NCBI GenBank assembly: GCA_016861025.1 | Contig: BOKO01000022.1 | Location: forward strand, 41,687-105,686 | Direction of reading: 5' to 3' | From: Chloroflexota bacterium | GTDB lineage: Bacteria > Chloroflexota > Anaerolineae > Caldilineales > Caldilineaceae | DNA: 64,000 bases | Shown here: positions 62,299-64,000 of the stretch, piece by piece | Numbering within the stretch: position 1 is the first letter of the stretch | Layout of the letters: each line of letters begins with the position of its first letter | Position numbers and translations under genes: made by a program | The notes under the pieces: generated by a model | What the model was told of the DNA's origin: nothing | The model's database searches: none | What the model saw: only the letters and a program-made list of their open reading frames with translations

Positions 62299-64000
62299 GC
62301 TGAAAGGCCTGATGGATGACTTCAACGATGAAGACATCCGGGCTGCTTTCAACACCTATCTCGCTACACCACAGCCTTCGCCTGGTTTTGAAGAGCGGTT
62401 GAACCGCCTCATACTCGACGAAGTGCAGCGGGTGTACGCGCCTGCAGCCGTCATGCCGATGCCAGCGGCGCCGGCTCAACGCGCCGCACATCCTGCCGAT
62501 TTTGTAGAGCGCATTCGTCTCTGGCTGCGCAACTTGTCGCCGCGCCAGACATTGGTGTTGGCTGGCGCCGGCGCCATTGTGGCGCTGCTGGCAGTTTTCT
62601 TTATCTCCCAACTCATACCACAGCCGCTGACTGCACCGGCAACCGTGGCAGGCGGTGATGTAACAATCTTGCATCGACAGAACAGCATCTACCGCACATA
62701 CCAGGACGGCGACGCGTTCCGTATTGGAAGCGGCGATCAGATTCTAACTACGGATGGAACGCTCTTTATTCAGCTGTTCCCCCTCCAGACCGCAGAAGTG
62801 GCGCCTCAAAGCCATGTCGTGATCAATCAACTCGACGCCGTGCTCGATTCTACACAGGTGGAACTGCTCGTAAAGCGCGGTCGCGTCAACAACATCATTG
62901 ATGAAACTCTAACCACAGGCGACCGATATGTAGTCACGTCATCGCTGGTGCAGGCTTCGGCGGTGGGAACGGAGTTCTCGTTCGAGACGATCTCTCCGTC
63001 CGAAGTGATTGTAATCACGCGAAGAGGCGCCGTTGAGGTCTCCAGGGAAAATGAAGCTGTCATTGTCGAGGCTGGTCAGCAAGTGACTACATTTGCTGGC
63101 GCGCCTTTGATCGTTCAACCAAGCCAGGAGAGCAGCGAGCGCCCGACGTTGCTGGTGATTGCCCCGGGCACTCCTGGCATCCCGGTGTATACTGCCCCCA
63201 ACGTGGGGGCCTCAGTGGTGGGATATGCAGAAGACAATATGTTGCTGCGAATTCTCAACTGGGACGAAAGCAGAGAATGGTATCAGGTTTGCTGTGTGGG
63301 CGGTGAGGCTGGATGGCTCCGCGTTGATTCCGTGACGCCAGCAGAGCCGGAATCTGCGATCGAAAATGAGACGGCGGGCAACGGTTCGTCCAGCGGGCGC
63401 AATCCACCGGGCGCCATGGCGAATGTTGATCCTATGATATTGTTGAATACGGTGATCGGAGCCTTTCTACCACTAAACCGAGTGGAAGATATCACTCCTG
63501 CTGTTTCGCCTACCACAACGCCGACGACTACTCTACACATCAGCCTTGGTCGAGAAACAGGGACGCCTCAGACGACGCTCATGCCACTGTCTACGGCGAG
63601 TCCCACCTCAACTTTGGCTACGATGACGCCTACCAGAACGCCGACGCCCAGACCGACGAATACACCGACAAATACGCCGACAAATACGCCGACGAGCACA
63701 TCAACAGCTACGCCGACGAGCACCTTTACACCATCACCGACGCCAACGCCTGTGCCGCCAACGCCTGTGCCGCTAACGCCTGTGCCGCCAACGCCTGTGC
63801 CGCCAACGCCTGTGCCGCCAACGCCTGTGCCGCCAACGCCTGTGCCGCCAACGCCTGTGCCGCCAACGCCTGTGTCGCCCACGCCGACCAACACAGCGTC
63901 GCCCACGCCGACCAACACAGCGTCGCCCACGCCGACCAACACAGCGTCGCCCACGCCGACCAACACAGCGTCGCCCACGCCGACCAACACAGCGTCGCCC
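62291..64000 (+). CDS. FecR-domain membrane protein with SH3 domain and PT-repeat stalk, 3' truncated
   Basis: 570 codons visible, no stop before the window end. ATG 62291 overlaps the sigma gene. A cytoplasmic N-terminus (about 1-85, SELKGLMDDFNDEDIRAAFN) is followed by a membrane helix (about 86-108, TLVLAGAGAIVALLAVFFIS). Next is a FecR-type sensor domain (about 122-285: LHRQNSIYRTYQDGD, ILTTDGTLFIQL, YVVTSSLVQASAVGTEFS) and an SH3-like domain (about 290-350, GIPVYTAPNVGASVVGYAED, with Cys-Cys). Then comes a Ser/Thr/Pro stalk ending in tandem PTPVP and PTNTASPT repeats. It is likely the anti-sigma or signalling partner of the ECF factor; the short N-terminus lacks a zinc-binding anti-sigma motif. 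Confidence 0.88.
   Translation, partial: MSELKGLMDDFNDEDIRAAFNTYLATPQPSPGFEERLNRLILDEVQRVYAPAAVMPMPAAPAQRAAHPADFVERIRLWLRNLSPRQTLVLAGAGAIVALLAVFFISQLIPQPLTAPATVAGGDVTILHRQNSIYRTYQDGDAFRIGSGDQILTTDGTLFIQLFPLQTAEVAPQSHVVINQLDAVLDSTQVELLVKRGRVNNIIDETLTTGDRYVVTSSLVQASAVGTEFSFETISPSEVIVITRRGAVEVSRENEAVIVEAGQQVTTFAGAPLIVQPSQESSERPTLLVIAPGTPGIPVYTAPNVGASVVGYAEDNMLLRILNWDESREWYQVCCVGGEAGWLRVDSVTPAEPESAIENETAGNGSSSGRNPPGAMANVDPMILLNTVIGAFLPLNRVEDITPAVSPTTTPTTTLHISLGRETGTPQTTLMPLSTASPTSTLATMTPTRTPTPRPTNTPTNTPTNTPTSTSTATPTSTFTPSPTPTPVPPTPVPLTPVPPTPVPPTPVPPTPVPPTPVPPTPVPPTPVSPTPTNTASPTPTNTASPTPTNTASPTPTNTASPTPTNTASP
63743..64000 (+). repeat. Tandem repeats coding a Pro/Thr stalk
   Basis: About nine copies of a 15-base unit (CCAACGCCTGTGCCG) from about 63743 to 63880, then at least four copies of a 24-base unit encoding PTNTASPT running to the window end. 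Both keep the reading frame. Copy number is likely variable by slippage. Confidence 0.9.

Noticed and set aside
63568..63990. Minus-strand frame coding repeated VGVGDAVL units
   Set aside because: It is the complement of the PT-repeat stalk; its regularity comes from the tandem repeats on the plus strand.
63743..64000. Possible CRISPR array
   Set aside because: Units are contiguous without unique spacers, maintain a reading frame and encode Pro/Thr repeats.

Overview
The window is about 64 kb of densely coding, moderately GC-rich DNA (third codon positions strongly G/C). It reads as the chromosome of a filamentous or thermophilic Chloroflexota, most likely in or near Caldilineae. This is inferred from gene content: a membrane-anchored LuxR-Kelch regulator, secreted proteins with long PT-rich stalks and SH3 or LysM modules, an IleS of the eukaryote-like type under a T-box, and C-terminal LPVIS-like tails on exported proteins. 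I see no rRNA, tRNA, CRISPR array, prophage or intact insertion sequence. One solitary IS630-type helix-turn-helix remnant is present.

Layout. 1-4.3 kb: end of a polymer-ligase-like TPR membrane protein, a WecA/TagO-type lipid-linked sugar transferase, a small unknown protein and pheS. 4.3-13.3 kb: secreted CAP protein, YqeC-MocA fusion, Gfo/Idh/MocA oxidoreductase, glycerol-1-phosphate dehydrogenase, LysM-hydrolase, M24 peptidase and RidA. 13.7-16.3 kb: small stress-type membrane proteins (DUF1269, YihY, HdeD) and a MaoC dehydratase. 16.2-24.9 kb: Memo-like protein, Nfu-type protein, glycosylasparaginase family, E2 and E3 of a 2-oxoacid dehydrogenase complex without E1, thioesterase, metallo-hydrolase, sugar epimerase and MltG. 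25-28.6 kb: tandem DsbA-like lipoprotein, IS630 HTH remnant, pseudo-receiver and a small unknown gene. 28.7-36.1 kb: two large envelope proteins (one transglutaminase-like), a UlaG-type hydrolase, inositol monophosphatase family, and a Crp/Fnr regulator with DUF2892. 36.2-40.8 kb: a T-box leader with an Ile specifier, an antisense DUF433/DUF5615 pair, ileS, and a fragment of aldehyde ferredoxin oxidoreductase. 40.9-50.9 kb: YccF, LuxR-TM-Kelch, SDR and enoyl-CoA hydratase, SH3 lipoprotein, GH39-like hydrolase with a GT39-like transferase, HxlR regulator and a GloB-like hydrolase. 51-58 kb: cytochrome c maturation genes (ccmE, unknown, ccmA, ccmB, ccmC, ccmD-like), an apparently circularly permuted CcdA, a glutaredoxin-like protein and DUF2085. 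58-61.4 kb: rpsT on the plus strand and a PHP-alr-nth operon on the minus strand. 61.7-64 kb: ECF sigma factor with a FecR-type membrane partner whose PT-repeat stalk runs off the window.

The three most unusual signals are these. (1) Dispersed heptanucleotide arrays, mostly arranged as inverted repeats (units like GATTGGA, CGTGTTG and a GGGGT-type octamer), lie between genes and, in frame, inside ileS and the GT39-like gene. (2) An ileS T-box leader is separated from ileS by a toxin-antitoxin-like module on the opposite strand. (3) In the CcdA-like protein the first transmembrane segment with the SPC motif has moved to the C-terminus. All are read directly from sequence; their functional meaning is inference.
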